Assembly (NCBI RefSeq): GCF_042186555.1
Contig: NC_133326.1
Span: 435,095,077 to 435,159,076, forward strand
Direction: 5' to 3'
DNA length: 64,000 bases
From: Aquarana catesbeiana
Taxonomy: Eukaryota; Chordata; Amphibia; Anura; Ranidae
In this document: piece after piece, positions 1 through 12,012 of the stretch
How the letters are laid out: each line of letters opens with the position of its first letter
Numbering within the stretch: position 1 is the stretch's first letter
Program-made: the position numbers and the translations under genes
Notes under the pieces: model-generated
Seen by the model: the letters and a program-made list of their open reading frames with translations, nothing else
Database searches by the model: none
What the model was told of the DNA's origin: nothing

Positions 1-14
1 ACCCACAATCAATT

Positions 15-1066
15 ATGGGAACATCTTCCCGCAAATCCTCAGCATCTAGATTCCACTCTCCAAGAGACATTCACGGACCTATAAGCCAGAACATCCCGGA
101 GATCTTCCGGACACAGAGATCCAACATGGCGGCGTCTTCCTCAGCCGCGACTCCCGCTCAGACTCTCACAGGGATCACCCTCACTCCCACCGAACAACCT
201 CCTGCTATACCTGCTGGCACCCAACCACCGCTCCAACAACCGAGCCTGAATGACCTCCATACAGTTGCGGCCGACATCAAGAATATGCTGTTTGCGGCCA
301 TCACGGATCTACGCCATGAAATACATGCAATAGCGGGCAGGGTACTTGAAGTGGAACGCTCTGCCGCACAACAACACACAATTATCCGCAAAGTTAACCA
401 TAAAGTAGACACACATACCTTGCCGCTTCGGGACCTACAGAGACATGGAGGACCTGGACAACCGAGGATGACGTCACAACCTGAGTTAGAGGCCTCCCCG
501 AATCCGTTGTTTCTGATCGTGTGCTACCGACGGTGACAGAGCTGTTCAACCAACTCCTCGAACAACCCCGCCAAATGCCCATCGCTATGGAGCAAATTCA
601 CAGAGCCCTTAGACCGCGCAGCAGAGACTCTGATCCTCCGAGAGATATCGTGTGCCATATAAATGACTTCAGGATTAAAGAAGACATCCTTCGGAGGGCC
701 CGCACCAAGACACCGCTGCTATATGAGGGCCACAGCATTCACATCTATCAAGATCTCTCAGCCATCACACTCAGGCACCGCAAGGATCTTCGTCCCCTGC
801 TTGTGGTGCTGCGAGCCAAGGAAATACCATACCGATGGAAATTCCCATTCAGTCTTTCGGCCTCCCATCTAGGACGCACTGCCCTCCTGCGAGTCCCTGA
901 GGAACTGGAAGACTTCTGCCTGACTCTGGACATCCCGCTCGTAGAGGTTCCGAATTGGTACGCGGACTTCGACATCCCTACTACGTACCGTCACCAAGCC
1001 AGAGAGGAATCGATGGAGACGCAAGACGGCGCTCGCCATCCACACCCAGATCAAACCCTGCTTTGA
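15..1066 (+). pseudogene. L1 ORF1p-like RNA-binding protein, frameshifted
   Basis: ORF1p of L1-type LINEs is a trimeric RNA chaperone that packages the LINE RNA. The first part (15 to about 440) has a Pro/Ser/Thr-rich N terminus and then a Leu/Ile heptad stretch around residues 80-145 that looks like the trimerising coiled coil, ending near LPLRDLQRH. The second part (521-1066) is in another frame and resembles the RRM plus C-terminal domain, with KEDILRRAR and RWKFPFSL in the expected places. Several small indels and an in-frame TGA between about 435 and 521 separate the parts. The ATG at 15 is the first in frame but the true start could lie upstream. Family assignment rests on layout and motifs, not a search. 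Confidence 0.75.
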
Positions 1067-2832
1067 TGTCCCATCAACAGCCTCCGAACACCATGACGGC
1101 TCCCCTACCACGTAGAGCACGCAGGGACCGCTAAGCAATCCTCCTGTCATATATACCCAGATAAGATTGCCAGATAAGTGACTTTGCCTCCTGTTCTCTC
1201 TTGCTAGCTTTCTTTCCCTGCACGCACTCTCCCCCTTGTGTATTAACATGATGCCCCACATGTCAGCATACCTATTCAGGGGCTTTCTTGAGATGCTATG
1301 TAGCCCAGACTAGACTACAGCTACACGCATGACAGGGATTACTGCTCCAGGATAGCTGACCGAACTCTTGTACAGCTGACACATCTCACCCCTCTACAGC
1401 CACCGGATATCACTTGCAAACTTTTCTGCTTGTACTAGTCTGCTTGCCAAGAGCGAGAATAGGGCTTCTCAAAGATCAATTGTGCCTTGGATCTCCCCAT
1501 CCATGTCAGTCTGAGGATTCTCTAATCTTAAACCTATAGGGTTACACGTACACATCCTTCCTGGCATCCATATACATGTATATCAAACTACTACTTGTTC
1601 CCCTTTTTGTAGAATGACCAGCACCCCATTGTACGGCTTGTCTATTCAACGATCCATCATTCACGGACACACACGGATCTCCGCTGAGCCAGTCATACCG
1701 ATGTCTGACTGATACACACGAGACATATGCGATAGACTCTACATCTCCAGATGTGTGGCCCTTATCCAATATGATTCTCACACAAGAGGAGACAATTTCT
1801 TTATACTCGCCAAGCATGCCAACGTACATTCTATCCAGCTCCTTTTTGACGCTGCGCCACCATATAACACACTCTGTCGGTCATGCATGGCATGTCCAGA
1901 ATGTTGCCCCCTAGCTTCACCTTCAGAGTAACCCCCTCCCTAATGCTTGCACACTTACATGAGAAACACAGGAACTGCAATGCTTACATGGCTATGTTCA
2001 AATGTTAGATTATGTGTGACTTTAGGCTCTCCTGGGTACCTTTCACTCTTCTTCTCCTGTCAGTTCTACATTTATGGTTGCTCGCTACCTTAGAGCTGTT
2101 AAGAGTTATCTTTTCATATTGTTGTCATATTGACATGTTATTGTTTCTGCTCACAATGTTAATCTCCGGTACTTAAGTACTACAGAAATGCATTTGAGAA
2201 GTAATGTAGCTGACTACCCTGCACTCGACCCCCACAGCTGACCTCCTCTGCACCCATGCATTTGCAGACCAAGACTCAAATCAAATCCCACTTTTTTTTT
2301 TCTCCCATACTGGCTGCATGGCAATTGACCCCCTGTGGATTCCAAGGCCCTTGCCACGCAGGTAGTTCAGCCCAATACCTATATCTACACACGCCCTAAG
2401 CAGCACTGTGCTCCCCACATGCGCCCGAACACACGCCCTAATTGGCTTTCCGTCTGTCGGTTCATCTCATCACATAGACTCCTCTTCGACCGACAAGCCA
2501 CTTCCCACACAGTGGTAATATCTGACGCTAACTATAAAACTATAGTGACCAACTTTTTACTCCACTGACCTTTTTCGGCTACTCCGCGCTTGCGGACGAT
2601 ACCTTACTTGGACAAGTGAGAAGGTTCTCACCTGTCGCCGGAATCTACCCGGACCACTCCCATACCCGCTCACCTGACCCCCTTTATCCTCCGCCCGACT
2701 CGTAACAACTGACTCTAATCATCTAAAACAAAAGCCAATTATCCAGAGCCTCTACTTGCTGCTCTCCTCTCCCTCACCTCTAGCACAGCGCTCGAGACCT
2801 TCATAACCTCAGCCCGAAGGGCTCTGATTACG
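1067..2832 (+). other. Spacer between L1 ORF1 and ORF2
   Basis: About 1.8 kb with no ORF resembling a known protein on either strand. It is C- and T-rich on the plus strand in places, and AT-rich near 2040-2170. It could be the natural inter-ORF region, decayed coding sequence, or an unrecognised old insertion; I see no terminal repeats or target duplication that would prove the last. Confidence 0.5.
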
Positions 2833-5800
2833 TTGATAACAATGGCACCCACAAATATCCCTACGGACAAGCTCCCTATCAAGATCGTCTCGCTAAACGC
2901 GAGAGGACTTAATAATCCAGAACGACGCTCCCATCTCCTCCTTACTATGCAACGCTGCAAAGCGGACATAATATTCCTACAAGAAACGCACTTCTGCACG
3001 GACGCAATGCCAAAACTACAGAACCAATACTACCCTACTACGTTTCATGCAACTTCCCAAACCTCCAAATCAAAGGGTGTCTCAATACTTCTATCGGAGA
3101 ATTGCCCCTTCCAACTCACAGATACATTGACTGACGTGGAAGGCCGTTACCTCTTCCTTAAGGGGGTGCTTTTCGGCAGAAAAATCACATTTGCAAATAT
3201 ATATGCCCCAAACTCTCATCGAGTAAAATTCTTCCGTGACATCACCAATGCTCTCATTGCATTCCAAGAAGGCATTCTCATCCTGGGTGGAGACCTTAAC
3301 GTCCCTTTAAACCCAATCCAAGACACCTCTACAGGTACATCCTCCCTCCCCTACGCTGCCCTGAGATCCATCAAATCCCAACTCAAATTGCTGTCCCTAC
3401 ATGACTCTTGGCACTTTCTAAACCGCAACGGCAGGGACTACACCTTTTTCTCTGCACCCCACAATAAATATTCCAGGATTGATTACATGTTCATATCACA
3501 AAATGACCTAACTATCCTCCAACACACGTCCATAGACCCTATGTTTCTTTCTGACCACCATCCTATTTCAATGACCATAGCATTCCCGGAAATACACCCT
3601 CGCCCACAATATTGGAAATTGGACCCCTCCTTGCTCACGGATCCGGCAGTGATGGCGGAAGTCGAACTCCACATTAAACAGTACTTTGCAGAGAACAAAC
3701 CCATTGACACTTCCCCTCTTGTCACCTGGGAAGCCCACAAATGCGTAATAAGGGGTATCCTAATAGCTGCCGCAACCAAGCATCGTAGAGAAAAAAGAAA
3801 ACACTTTCTGGGCCTTTTAGACCGAATAAAGACATTAGAAAGCGCTCATAAACAGTCTCAAGCACTAGACACCTTACAACCCCTTTTACAAGATAGAAAC
3901 AAACTGCTAGAACTGTTAGGCAAACGGAAATACATTCTCTCCCAACGCGTATTCTACGAATATAGCAACAAAGCTGGACTACTAGCGAGAGCCTTACAGG
4001 CCAAAAAAACGACTACATCAGTATACTCCCTGACAGATTCCAAAGGGCATAAACTAACCGCTACCCCAGACATAGCCGAACAATTTGTCACCTACTACTC
4101 GCAATTATATAACTTACTACCTGCTTGCCCACCCGCGGATGCGGACTCGAGAAAACAAGCAATCAAAGACTTTTTGCAGCAATACAGCCCCACTCCAATC
4201 TCAGACTCCTTAGCACAGCAACTAAATAACCCTTTGACTGCTGGGGAAGCTGACATAGCGCTGAAACAAATGAAAACAGGCAAAAGCCCAGGCCCCGACG
4301 GATTGACTACAGGCTACTACAAATCATATGCTAACCTACTTACTCCTTTTTTTCTCGCAGCTTTTAACTCTCTCGCATTACCTACTGAACCCCCTCGGGA
4401 CCTACTCGCGGCATACATAACAGTAATCCCAAAACCAGGAAAAGACCCCTCTGCAGTCACAAATTATAGACCTATCTCACTGCTGAACGTTGACCTCAAG
4501 TGGTATGCCAAAATGCTTGCTAACCGACTGCTCCCTTTGCTCCCCCAATGGATAGATTTGGACCAAGTCGGCTTCATACCAGGCAGAGAAGCGAGAGACA
4601 ATACGCTTAAGGCTCTTAACATTCACCACTGGCTAATGACTCAGCATCGACAGGGATTTCTACTCTCCCTTGACGCAGAAAAGGCATTCGATAGAGTGGC
4701 CTGGGACTACATGTCGGAAGCCCTTCAACTCTTGGGCCTCCCCCCACGTATGCTACAATTCATACTCGCCCTCTATGCTACTCCCACTGCTAGAGTCAGA
4801 GTAAAACGGCCACCTATCGAATGCCTTTACAATTTCTAATGGGACGCGCCAAGGATGTCCACTCTCCCCAATAATCTTTGTTCTCACCTTAGAACCGCTT
4901 CTAAGATGCCTCAGAGCAAACCCTGACATAAAAAGGGATAGATATCAAAAGTCACAACTACAAAATAGCTGCGTACGCGGATGACGACCTCCTCTTTCTT
5001 ACTGAACCTCTCACCACACTCCCGAACTTACTTAAAGACTTCCATACTTTCAACTATCTAACGAACCTCAAAATCAACTTTATGAAATCTGACGCCCTTA
5101 ATGTTACACTACCCCCTGACCTATGTGCACAATGCCAAACTAACGTTCCATTTAAATGGAACAATCGTTCCATTACATATTTGGGTATCCAATTGCCTTC
5201 TCCCCTAGCTGATCTATATTCTACGAACTATCTCCCTCTTATACACAACATAGTGCACGATCTGAAAAAATGGTCCACAGGGCTTTTCTCCTGGTTCGGC
5301 AGAGCCGCCATAATTAAAATGAACATCTTACCCAGACTCTTTTACCTGATGCAAACAGTCCCCATTAAGCTCCCACCTGCTTTCTTTACAATATATCAAA
5401 GAACATGTTCAAACTTTAACTGGGGCAGACTACGCCCTAGAATAAGTTATTCCAGACTTACCATTCCAAAACTCAAAGGAGGCATTGGTCTCCCTGACAA
5501 CAAATACCAACAAGCCTGCCATTTAACGAGAATTATTGACTGGAACATACACCACAAAACCAAAGCGTGGGTACACTTGGAACACTCTCTATCACCTATC
5601 CCGCTTTCCCAAATCCCCTGGATTGCACCAAACCAAATTCCTCCCACCTGTAAGAACCACCCGCTCATTCACCCAACACTGACTTCCTTTCGTACTGCCT
5701 GTACTACATCTAAAATCTCTTCCGCTTTAGGCCCGATGACACCACTTAGACACAACCCGGACCTTGCCCCAGGTACCTCTCCCCCCTTCTTATTGGACAT

Positions 5801-6690
5801 TTGGCCTCACACAACCGTCCGCGCTGGAAACTTCTTTGCGAATGACCACCTTATCTCCCACACTGATCTGGCAGCTAAAATGACTTCTGGCACATTCCCC
5901 TTTTGGACATATATCCAAGTTAGACATTTTCTAGAGAAACCAAAACCTAAACCTGACTGGTCAAGACAACTTACCCCCTTTGAAGCTCTCTGTCAAAGCT
6001 CTACACCCCTAAAACACTTGATCTCCTGCACCTACACGCTTCTCTTCTCAGAACAACGCCCCAAACTTAATTGGGCCAGTCACAAATGGGAAAAAGAACT
6101 CACCCTGGATCTAACAGACCAGGAATGGGAAGAAATATACATATGCATGCACAAGGGAACAGTGAACGTACACGCACAAGAAAATGCTTTTAAAATATTT
6201 TCAAGATGGTACAAAACCCCCCTGAGGCTACACCACATTTACCCTTCCATCTCCCCACTTTGCTGGAGATGCAAGACCGACATTGGCTCAATTCTACACA
6301 TATGGTGGGCGTGCCCTAAATTACAACCTTTTTGGAAAGAGGTCCACCGACTTATCAAACAAATAACCACCTACACCTTAGAATACTCACCTGCACAATT
6401 TTTGCTACATCACTCTAACATTTCGACTAAAAATTATGTACAATCCTTGGCAATGTATATGGTCAATGCTGCTAAGATGTGCATCTCAGCGAAATGGCGC
6501 TCCTCAGAACCTCCATCTATAGCGGATTGGTTCAAACGAATACAAAAAAAAAAAAAAAAAAAAAAAAAAAATCGCAGAAATGGAGGAACTGATACATCAG
6601 GCACACGACACGCCCTCTAAATTCTGTACAATATGGTCTTGCTGGTTACATTTCACCTCAACAGACGAATTTCAACACTCCGTCACTTGA
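2833..6690 (+). pseudogene. L1 ORF2p: APE-type endonuclease, reverse transcriptase, C-terminal Cys/His motif
   Basis: ORF2p nicks target DNA and copies the LINE RNA from the nick. The endonuclease runs from about 2880 to 3600 with SLNARGLNN, LQETHF, GGDLNVPLN, RIDYMF and SDHHP. The RT begins near 4260 with KSPGPDGL, then NYRPISLLN, GFIPGREARDN, DAEKAFDRVAW (catalytic Asp) and, after a frame change, QGCPLSP and AAYADD near 4975. A Cys/His motif (CWRC...HIWWAC) lies near 6265-6320. Frameshifts fall near 4840 and 4935, and a 28-A run at 6544-6571 shifts the frame again before the natural-looking stop at 6688-6690. The ATG at 2833 is about 16 codons before the endonuclease core, as usual for this family. 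Confidence 0.9.
6544..6571 (+). repeat. A28 homopolymer inside ORF2
   Basis: Twenty-eight consecutive A residues interrupt the C-terminal coding region of L1 ORF2. Coding sense resumes directly after it, so this looks like expansion of a short Lys-codon A run rather than the element's tail. Confidence 0.9.
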
Positions 6691-7309
6691 TTGCTTAATA
6701 AGAGCAATGGTAGACATAAGAAACACATGAGGAAACACTTTACTAACGTCCCTTCTCCTAACCGTCCCCCCGCGCGTATTCCTCCTCCTGAAATAGCCCC
6801 ATTTATACAACCCCCACCTAGACAACATCCTGACACACATACTCGAGGCTCTCGGATAAACGTAACCTCCCCTCCTTCCCCTCCCCTCCTGTCCAATTAT
6901 AATATCCACGCGACGTTCAAACGTCCTGGATTCTCACGAACCCCCTATGATTTCAGTTCCAGCAGATCAACGACTATGCTTCTCATACCTGACTGACGAC
7001 TGATAGTACTTCAACATGTACATCCACTAAAATTGTTATTTCCATTGACACACGCAAGATCCTAAGTTATAATTTAAAAGTATCCTGCATACATATGACT
7101 ATATTTGCTGTGTCTTTTATGTATTCTATGCCTGGCGGCTGCGTCCGCATATTCGCTTTCTTTGGCTTTGTTATGTTCTAAATACTTTTCAATAAAAACT
7201 TTTAAAACAAAAAAAAAAATATCCTGTAAAAAAAAAAAAAAAAGTAACCAATCTCGGTTCAGTGGGGAAACAAAATAATAAAAATTGTTACTAGCAAAAA
7301 AAAAAAAAA
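6691..7309 (+). other. L1 no. 1 3' UTR and composite A-rich tail
   Basis: No ORF of note. AATAAA lies near 7190, followed by A11 (7209-7219), 8 unrelated bases, A16 (7228-7243), about 52 unrelated bases containing AATAAAAA, and A14 (7296-7309). The sequence then switches to the Harbinger gene. Confidence 0.75.
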
Positions 7310-8810
7310 GTTGTGAAGTATGCAGCATGCTAGAACTATGTGGTTCAGTTTGTAGTCCGCCATATTAATTGCCGCAAGAAATAGGCGGAACCAACTGGCC
7401 ATTATCCCAAAGGCATTCTCCACGACTCTTTTGGCTCTGGCCAGCCGGTAATTAAAAACCCTCTTCTCCGGGGTGAGGGTCCTCTGAGGGAATGGCCTCA
7501 TCAGGTGATCACCCAGACCAAATGCTTTATCAGCGATAAAAACAAATGGGAGTCCTTCCACGTTCTCTTCCGCAGGTGGCAATCCCAAGCCACCACTCTG
7601 GAGACGTCGGTAGAACTCGGTCTGGGCAAAGACTCCACCATCCGACATTCGGCCATTCTTCCCCATGTCCACGTATAAAAATTCATATGTCACCGACACC
7701 ACCGCCATCAACATGATACTATTGAAACCTTTATAAATAAAATAGTATGACCCTGAGTGGGGTGGTGGTACGATGTGGACATGTTTCCCATCAATTGCCT
7801 CTCCGCAGTTAGGAAAGTCCCACCGCTGGGCAAACTGGGAGGCCACAGTCTGCCATTCCTGTGGCGTTGAAGGAAACTGTGGAGTCAAAAAAAGAAAAAA
7901 AAATATTAGTACTTTTGCACATAACATTGCAAGCAGATTAGACACAAACATTCCTGGCCAACATCAGTATAACATTTATTTTAAGAAGTATTTAAAGTCA
8001 AGAAGATAAGGTCCACTTATCAGATTCCTCACCCTCTCTGATGGCCCATTGGAAAAATTTTAGGGGGTAGGGTTATAAATGAGTTTGGGACCCCAAAAAA
8101 AAGCTTCTGGCACTCTGCTTGAATTTAAGGACAACAATAACATTTGTACACATTTTAGGGGGTGTTTAGGGTAAAGTACTACTATGGAGCTGACAAAATA
8201 CATTGTGAAGTGACTAGGCTAGGTGTGTATGGGCCCAGGATAGCATGCTGGGGAGGTTAGTGAAGGCAAATATGCATGTAGCCCAAAAAAGGAGCATTAA
8301 AAGCTTACAGCATGCATGGGCACAAAGGGGACATTCACAGCATATTACAATCATGGTAATTAGGGAATGATGAAAGAAATACAAAACATTAGCATTCATG
8401 AAATACATAGAATGTGATGTTAAAGGAAAAAAACTTACCCTAATATAGTCCTTCTGCAGGACCTGAATGATGGCAGAACAGGTCTCTGGAATAATGATCC
8501 CCAGAGCCTGGGGGGAGATGCCTGTTGAGAACTTGAGGCCCTGTAGACTTCTCCCTGTCGCCAAGTACCGCAACGTGGTGACTAGTCTCTGCTCGGGAGC
8601 GATGGCTTGCTGCATGCAGGTGTCCTGCTTCGTAATATAAGGGGACAGCAAAGCCAACAGATGGTGAAAAACGGGGTCCGTCATCCGTAGAAAATTCCTG
8701 AAATCATCAGGGTTATTCACCTGGATCTCCCTCAACAAAGGCATATGACAGAATTGGTCACACTGGAGTAACCAATTTATCGTCCATGAACTCCTCCCTA
8801 TCCTGTTCAT
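7310..8810 (-). pseudogene. HARBI1-like DDE transposase, two exons, C-terminally truncated
   Basis: Harbinger transposases cut and paste DNA with a DDE nuclease (DDE_Tnp_4 type). Exon 1 (8439-8810) holds the N-terminal region with FRNFLRMTDPVFHHLLALL. Exon 2 (7310-7876) holds the catalytic fold: CGEAIDGKHVHI (first Asp), FIADKAFGLGDHLMRPF (second Asp), and RVVENAFGIM (Glu), ending at CCILHNF. The intron 7877-8438 has a GTAAGT donor after an AGG codon and a T-rich tract plus CAG acceptor, both in phase 0, joining KDYIR to FPSTPQEW without a frame break. The Met at 8810 is the first in frame; an alternative upstream start is possible. Only the C terminus is missing, lost to the L1. No stop interrupts the visible exons. 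Confidence 0.85.
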
Positions 8811-9181
8811 GGACTAGGCTTGGGTCAAAGCAAGAACCCCAACACCAAGCCCCCGCACAGCACAAATCTACGACTGGCTTCAAAACGGTCGGCTGGTCAG
8901 AACGAACTAACAGAACGCACTGAAGAACAGAAAAGCCTGTGAAGAGCGAGCTGAAAATCAGAAACGAGCGGACAAGAACGCACTGAAAAACAAATTCGAA
9001 CTGACTACACACACTGAAAACCAGATACAAACCCACAAGCACATACTGAAGAGCAGTAACGATCTGAAAAGCATGAGGCTGAAAAGCGCGAATTGTCTCT
9101 CACCAAACTTCTACTAACACGAGATGAACACGAGATTAGCAGAAGGAGCCCAAAGGGTGGCGCATTGGGTATTTAAATTCC

Positions 9182-9189
9182 CTTTTATA
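9182..9189 (-). promoter_or_regulatory. TATA-box-like motif of the Harbinger transposase
   Basis: The minus strand reads TATAAAAG about 370 bases upstream of the chosen transposase start and about 150 bases inside the element end. Placement suits an internal element promoter; this is motif evidence only. Confidence 0.45.
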
Positions 9190-9345
9190 GTGCCGTCGTA
9201 CGTGTTGTACGTCACCGCGTTCTTGACGGTCGGAATTTGGTGTGACAGTGTGTATGCAAGACAAGCTTGAGCGGAATTCCGTCGGAAAAACCATCCAAGG
9301 CTTTTCTGACAAAAATTCCGATCATGTGTATGCGGCATAAGAGTG

Positions 9346-9513
9346 AAATGAAACATCTCAGCCATATATTCTCTGCCATTTATAACTCCACAATGGCTCC
9401 AACGGGCGCCACCCCTGGATAATCAGTTCAGGTTTCAACTATAATATAGTATATGTATATAATCGACCATTGCTAAATTAGCAAAATGATCATGAAGTAT
9501 ATAATGGAATGCA
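9346..9513 (-). repeat. Inverted arm of PLE-type repeat no. 3 (partner at 36044-36212)
   Basis: About 168 bp that is the reverse complement of 36044-36212 with scattered substitutions, e.g. GGATAATCAGTTCAGG and GTATATAATGGAATGC in both. The two arms are separated by 26.5 kb of insertions. I read it as the truncated inverted copy typical of PLE insertions. Confidence 0.85.
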
Positions 9514-9770
9514 TGGATGTATAGGGAGGGGCGGAAAAATAAAGGAATATTTCACATGATGGTGAGCAACGGTGAATGGTCATTAGAAAGATAACAAAAC
9601 AATTATCAGAAAAAACACTATAATAAAGGAAAGCGCACTATGGACACATCGTAGTACACAAGGAAATAAGGACATTAGTAGACAGGAATTGAGTGATTTT
9701 TATATGGACTTAATTTTTTTATGTATATTTTTTCTTTGAGTTTTGCAGTTTGTTTCTTGATATATGCAGG
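9514..9770 (+). other. L1 no. 2 segment upstream of ORF2
   Basis: No recognisable coding sequence. It directly precedes the TTAA where piggyBac inserted, and with piggyBac removed it runs straight into the ORF2 start, so it is probably the L1 5' or inter-ORF region. Confidence 0.5.
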
Positions 9771-10369
9771 TTAACCACTTGCTTACTGGGCACTTAAATC
9801 CCCCTCCTGCCCAAACCAATTTTCAGCTTTCAGTGCTCTCACACTTTGAATGACAATTACTCAGTCATGGAACACTGTACCCAAATAATTGTTTTGTCCT
9901 TTTTTTCATATAAATTGAGCTTTCATTTGGTGGTATTTGATCACCTCTGGGTATTTTATTTTTTGCGCAATAAATGAAAAAAGACCAAAAATTTGGAAAA
10001 AAAATGCATTTTCTTCATTTCTGTGATACAATTTTGCAAATTAGCAATTTTTCTTCATAAATGTTGGCCACAATTTATACTGCTACATATCTTTGGTAAA
10101 AATAACCCAAATTAGTGGATATTATGTGGTTTGTGTGAAATTTATAGAGTCTACAAGCTATGGTGCAAATCATAAAAAAATGATCTGATGTACTGATCTC
10201 ATTTCTTGAGACCCTAACAAGCCAGGAAAGTACAAATGCCCCCCAAATGACCCCTTTTTGGAAAGTAGACATTCCAGGGTATTTAGTAAGAGGCATGGTG
10301 AGTTATTTGAAGTTGTCATTTTTTCCCACAATTCTTTGCAAAATTAACATTTTATTTTTTATTTATTTT

Positions 10370-11230
10370 TTCACAAAATTGTCATTGTAATAGCTTATTT
10401 CTCTCACATGGAATGTGCATACCACAAATGACACCCCAAAATACATTCTGCTACTCCTCCTGAGTATTACAATACCACATGTATGGGACTTTTTCACTAC
10501 CTGGCCACATACAGAGGCCCAACATGCAGGGAGCACCATCATTTTTTCCAGAGGTTTTTGGAAAATGTGGAAAAAAAATGAATTTTTTTTTTTTTTTTTT
10601 TTTACACAAAGTTGTCCGTTTATAAGATATTTCCAACACATAGCATTTACATAGCAAAAATAACACCCCGAAATACATTCTGCTACTCCTCCTGAGTATA
10701 ACAATACCACGTGCGTGAGACCTTTACACAGCCTGACCACATACAGAGGCCTAGCATTGAATTAGCACCTTCAGGCGTTCTAGGAGCATAAATTACACAT
10801 CTCATTTCTCACCCACCTATTACACTTTTGAAGGCCCTGGAGCACCAGGACAATGGAAACGCCCACAAAATGACCCCTTTTTAGAAAGCTAACACCCCAA
10901 CGTATAATCTATGAGGCATAATGAGTCTTTTGAACGGTTCATTTTTTTTCCAGAAGTTTTTGGAAAATGTGGACAAAAATGAAAACGCATTTTTTTTATA
11001 CAAAGTTGTCCGTTTATAAGATATTTCCAACACATAGCATTTAGATAGCAAAAATTACACCCCAAAATACATTCTGCCACTCCTTCTGAGTATGGCAACA
11101 TCACATGTGTGAGACCTTTACACAGCCTGGCCACATATAGAGATCCAACATGCAAGGAATACTGTCAGGTGTTCCAGGGACAAAAAGCATGCACATACAA
11201 AGAATTACACCCCAAAATACATTATGCTGA
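10370..11230. repeat. Degenerate internal repeats in piggyBac 3' non-coding region
   Basis: A segment containing CACCCCAAAATACATTCTGC and CCTGGCCACATA-like blocks recurs about three times, with starts near 10377, 10606 and 11002 and a partial copy at 11200. Copies differ by substitutions and by the length of T runs (a T22 run ends near 10602). The spacing of 229 and 396 bp shows it is not a simple tandem array. No coding potential. Confidence 0.7.
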
Positions 11231-11751
11231 GCAAAGGGTAAACAAAAGATTACCTGCGGTTTTAGTAGCGCAGTTGTCCACAGGAGGATAGCACTGGTCC
11301 AGGCAGCAGGCAGGGACTTGGTCAGCAACAGCGAAGGCAATTTTTCCAGGCAGCAGGCAGGGGTACTGCCCATATACTGTCCAGAGTCAGGCAGAGATAT
11401 TGTCAGCAGTGCCAAAAATATTGGTTCTGGTAGTAGGCAGGAACGTGGTCTATGTGCTGTGGTCAGTGCGACAGACAGAGGCATGACGGCAGTAAGTCCT
11501 ACAGGCAGCAGGTAGAAGTAGGGCCTCGTTTAGGACAGAATGGGGACAGGGGTAGAGGCTTCTCCCACCCAAATCTCTTTGAAGCCTCCGAGTCTCCAGA
11601 CCTTGATCTAGGAATGAGAAAACAAAGAAAATAGTTTTCTTCATCCAGAAAAACTATTCTGGAGCCCCTCACATATGTGAGACCCCTGTGTTGAATCCCA
11701 CTAGTCCAGTTGCAGGGTAAGATCAGTCCAAGAGGCAGGCAAATAACATGG

Positions 11752-11930
11752 TCAAACAGTCCAGGGTCCGTTCCAGATCAGGCAGAAGTATGTACAGAAT
11801 TGGTAGGCAGAAACATGGTCGAATAACAGTCCAGGGTCAGTTCCAGATCAGGCACCGGTATGTACAGAATCGGCAGGCAGAAGCGTGGTCGAATAACAAG
11901 CCAGGGTCAGTTACAGAGTAGGCAGTGGCA
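11752..11930. repeat. About 70-bp tandem repeat, 2.5 copies
   Basis: The unit contains AGTCCAGGGTCAGTTCCAGA followed by CAGAAGTATG/CACCGGTATG and ACAGAATCGGCAGGCAG. Two full and one partial copy are visible. Function unknown; it lies in the piggyBac non-coding part. Confidence 0.65.
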
Positions 11931-11974
11931 TAAGGGGTGTTAAGGTGTGTGAAGGCAGGAACTGAGGATTACGT

Positions 11975-12012
11975 TTACCATACTTCACTAATAATTTATT
12001 GAAGTATGGTAA
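11975..12012. other. Perfect 13-bp inverted repeat spanning the piggyBac stop codon
   Basis: TTACCATACTTCA at 11975-11987 is the exact reverse complement of TGAAGTATGGTAA at 12000-12012, with a 12-base AT-rich loop that includes the stop codon. The right half is also coding for the last residues of the transposase. Confidence 0.8.

Larger units (their letters stand above)
1..7309 (+). mobile_element. L1-type LINE no. 1, nearly complete, inserted in a Harbinger element
   Basis: A two-ORF LINE: an ORF1p-like coding region (15-1066), a long spacer, an endonuclease-RT ORF2 (2833-6690), a 3' UTR with AATAAA near 7190, and A-rich tails at 7209-7309. The 5' end probably lies beyond the window. The element stops exactly where the Harbinger transposase (minus strand) breaks off after its LHNF motif, so the L1 appears to have inserted into that gene. 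No target duplication can be tested because the left flank is missing. Both ORFs carry frameshifts, so this copy is dead. Confidence 0.85.
7310..9342 (-). mobile_element. PIF/Harbinger DNA transposon, 5' part (the rest cut off by L1 no. 1)
   Basis: Minus-strand element with a two-exon transposase. Its 5' end lies near 9342, where the minus strand begins TATGCCGCATACACATGATC and the flank becomes the PLE-arm repeat. The 3' end is replaced by the L1 tail at 7309, so the other terminal repeat should lie left of the window, beyond the L1. Confidence 0.8.
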
